Part shown: positions 63,882 to 64,000 of the stretch, piece after piece | How the letters are laid out: each line of letters opens with the position of its first letter | Numbering within the stretch: position 1 is the stretch's first letter | Source: Algoriphagus iocasae | GTDB taxonomy: Bacteria; Bacteroidota; Bacteroidia; Cytophagales; Cyclobacteriaceae | DNA length: 64,000 nt | Direction of reading: 5' to 3' | NCBI RefSeq assembly: GCF_014206875.1 | Contig: NZ_JACIJO010000003.1 | Coordinates: 1,072,660 to 1,136,659, forward strand | Program-made: the position numbers and the translations under genes | The notes under the pieces: generated by a model | What the model saw: only the letters and a program-made list of their open reading frames with translations | Told to the model about the DNA's origin: nothing | Database searches by the model: none

Positions 63882-64000
63882 ATGAGAAAGTTATTGACAT
63901 GTTTCATTTTTCTTGTTTTATCTTCCCATAGCCAACTATTAATGGCACAAAATAAATTCAATCTAGAATTTTATGGCGGGCCTCAGAGAAGCTATAATCA
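63882..64000 (+). CDS. Secreted protein, 3' end beyond the window
   Basis: Only the first 39 codons are present: an ATG followed by a Sec signal (RKLLTCFIFLVLSSHSQLLMAQ) and NKFNLEFYGGPQRSYN, a start reminiscent of outer-membrane beta-barrel proteins. The family cannot be decided from this. Confidence 0.6.
   Translation, partial: MRKLLTCFIFLVLSSHSQLLMAQNKFNLEFYGGPQRSYN

Overview
This window looks like a chromosomal segment of a Bacteroidota bacterium, most likely a Cytophagales member near Cyclobacteriaceae (Algoriphagus-like). The base composition is AT-rich. Many proteins carry short lipoprotein signals ending in Cys. Several catabolic enzymes have twin-arginine leaders. There are FG-GAP, IPT and PspC proteins, a LytS/LytTR pair and almost no Shine-Dalgarno sequences. 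The organism call is inference from gene style. No rRNA, tRNA, CRISPR array or phage module was seen.

Layout. 1-8.3 kb: the end of a GH2 glycosidase, then a minus-strand housekeeping block (YihY-like protein, MscS channel, DUF502 protein, 4-hydroxyphenylpyruvate dioxygenase, PlsC-like acyltransferase, BASS-family transporter). 8.5-13.6 kb: a probable sugar-oxidation cassette (Tat-exported Gfo/Idh/MocA oxidoreductase, sugar isomerase/epimerase-like protein, DUF6807 lipoprotein), then two orphan lipoproteins. 13.9-20.7 kb: transglutaminase-DUF2126, circularly permuted ATP-grasp/alpha-E, and a second transglutaminase, a predicted peptide ligation or tagging operon. 20.7-29.3 kb: surface and secreted proteins and an amidase. 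29.3-37.3 kb: a SorAB-like sulfite dehydrogenase, aldo/keto reductase, ThuA protein, amidohydrolase and small enzymes.

37.5-44.3 kb: a KefB-type antiporter with its KefF-like partner and a ferredoxin-CDGSH protein. The 3' end of the antiporter gene is duplicated upstream as a pseudogene. The two copies form direct repeats around two unrecognised genes, one carrying a JAMM-like motif, so this is probably a small inserted island. 44.6-51.5 kb: a PspC protein, a TPR histidine kinase with a LytTR regulator, a YiiX-type cysteine hydrolase and a double alpha/beta-hydrolase.

51.5-54.7 kb: a large array of REP-like hairpins beside a single-domain HUH transposase (a RAYT). 56.1-60.5 kb: a compact operon of an ATP-grasp ligase, a large uncharacterised protein with a papain-like Gln/Cys/His/Asn constellation, and a divergent alanine racemase. 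This is the best candidate for an undescribed peptide-modifying system. 60.9-64 kb: an S41 peptidase, a lipoprotein and the start of another secreted protein. Four copies of a roughly 115-155 bp dispersed intergenic repeat lie at 31.1, 44.4, 48.4 and 60.8 kb.
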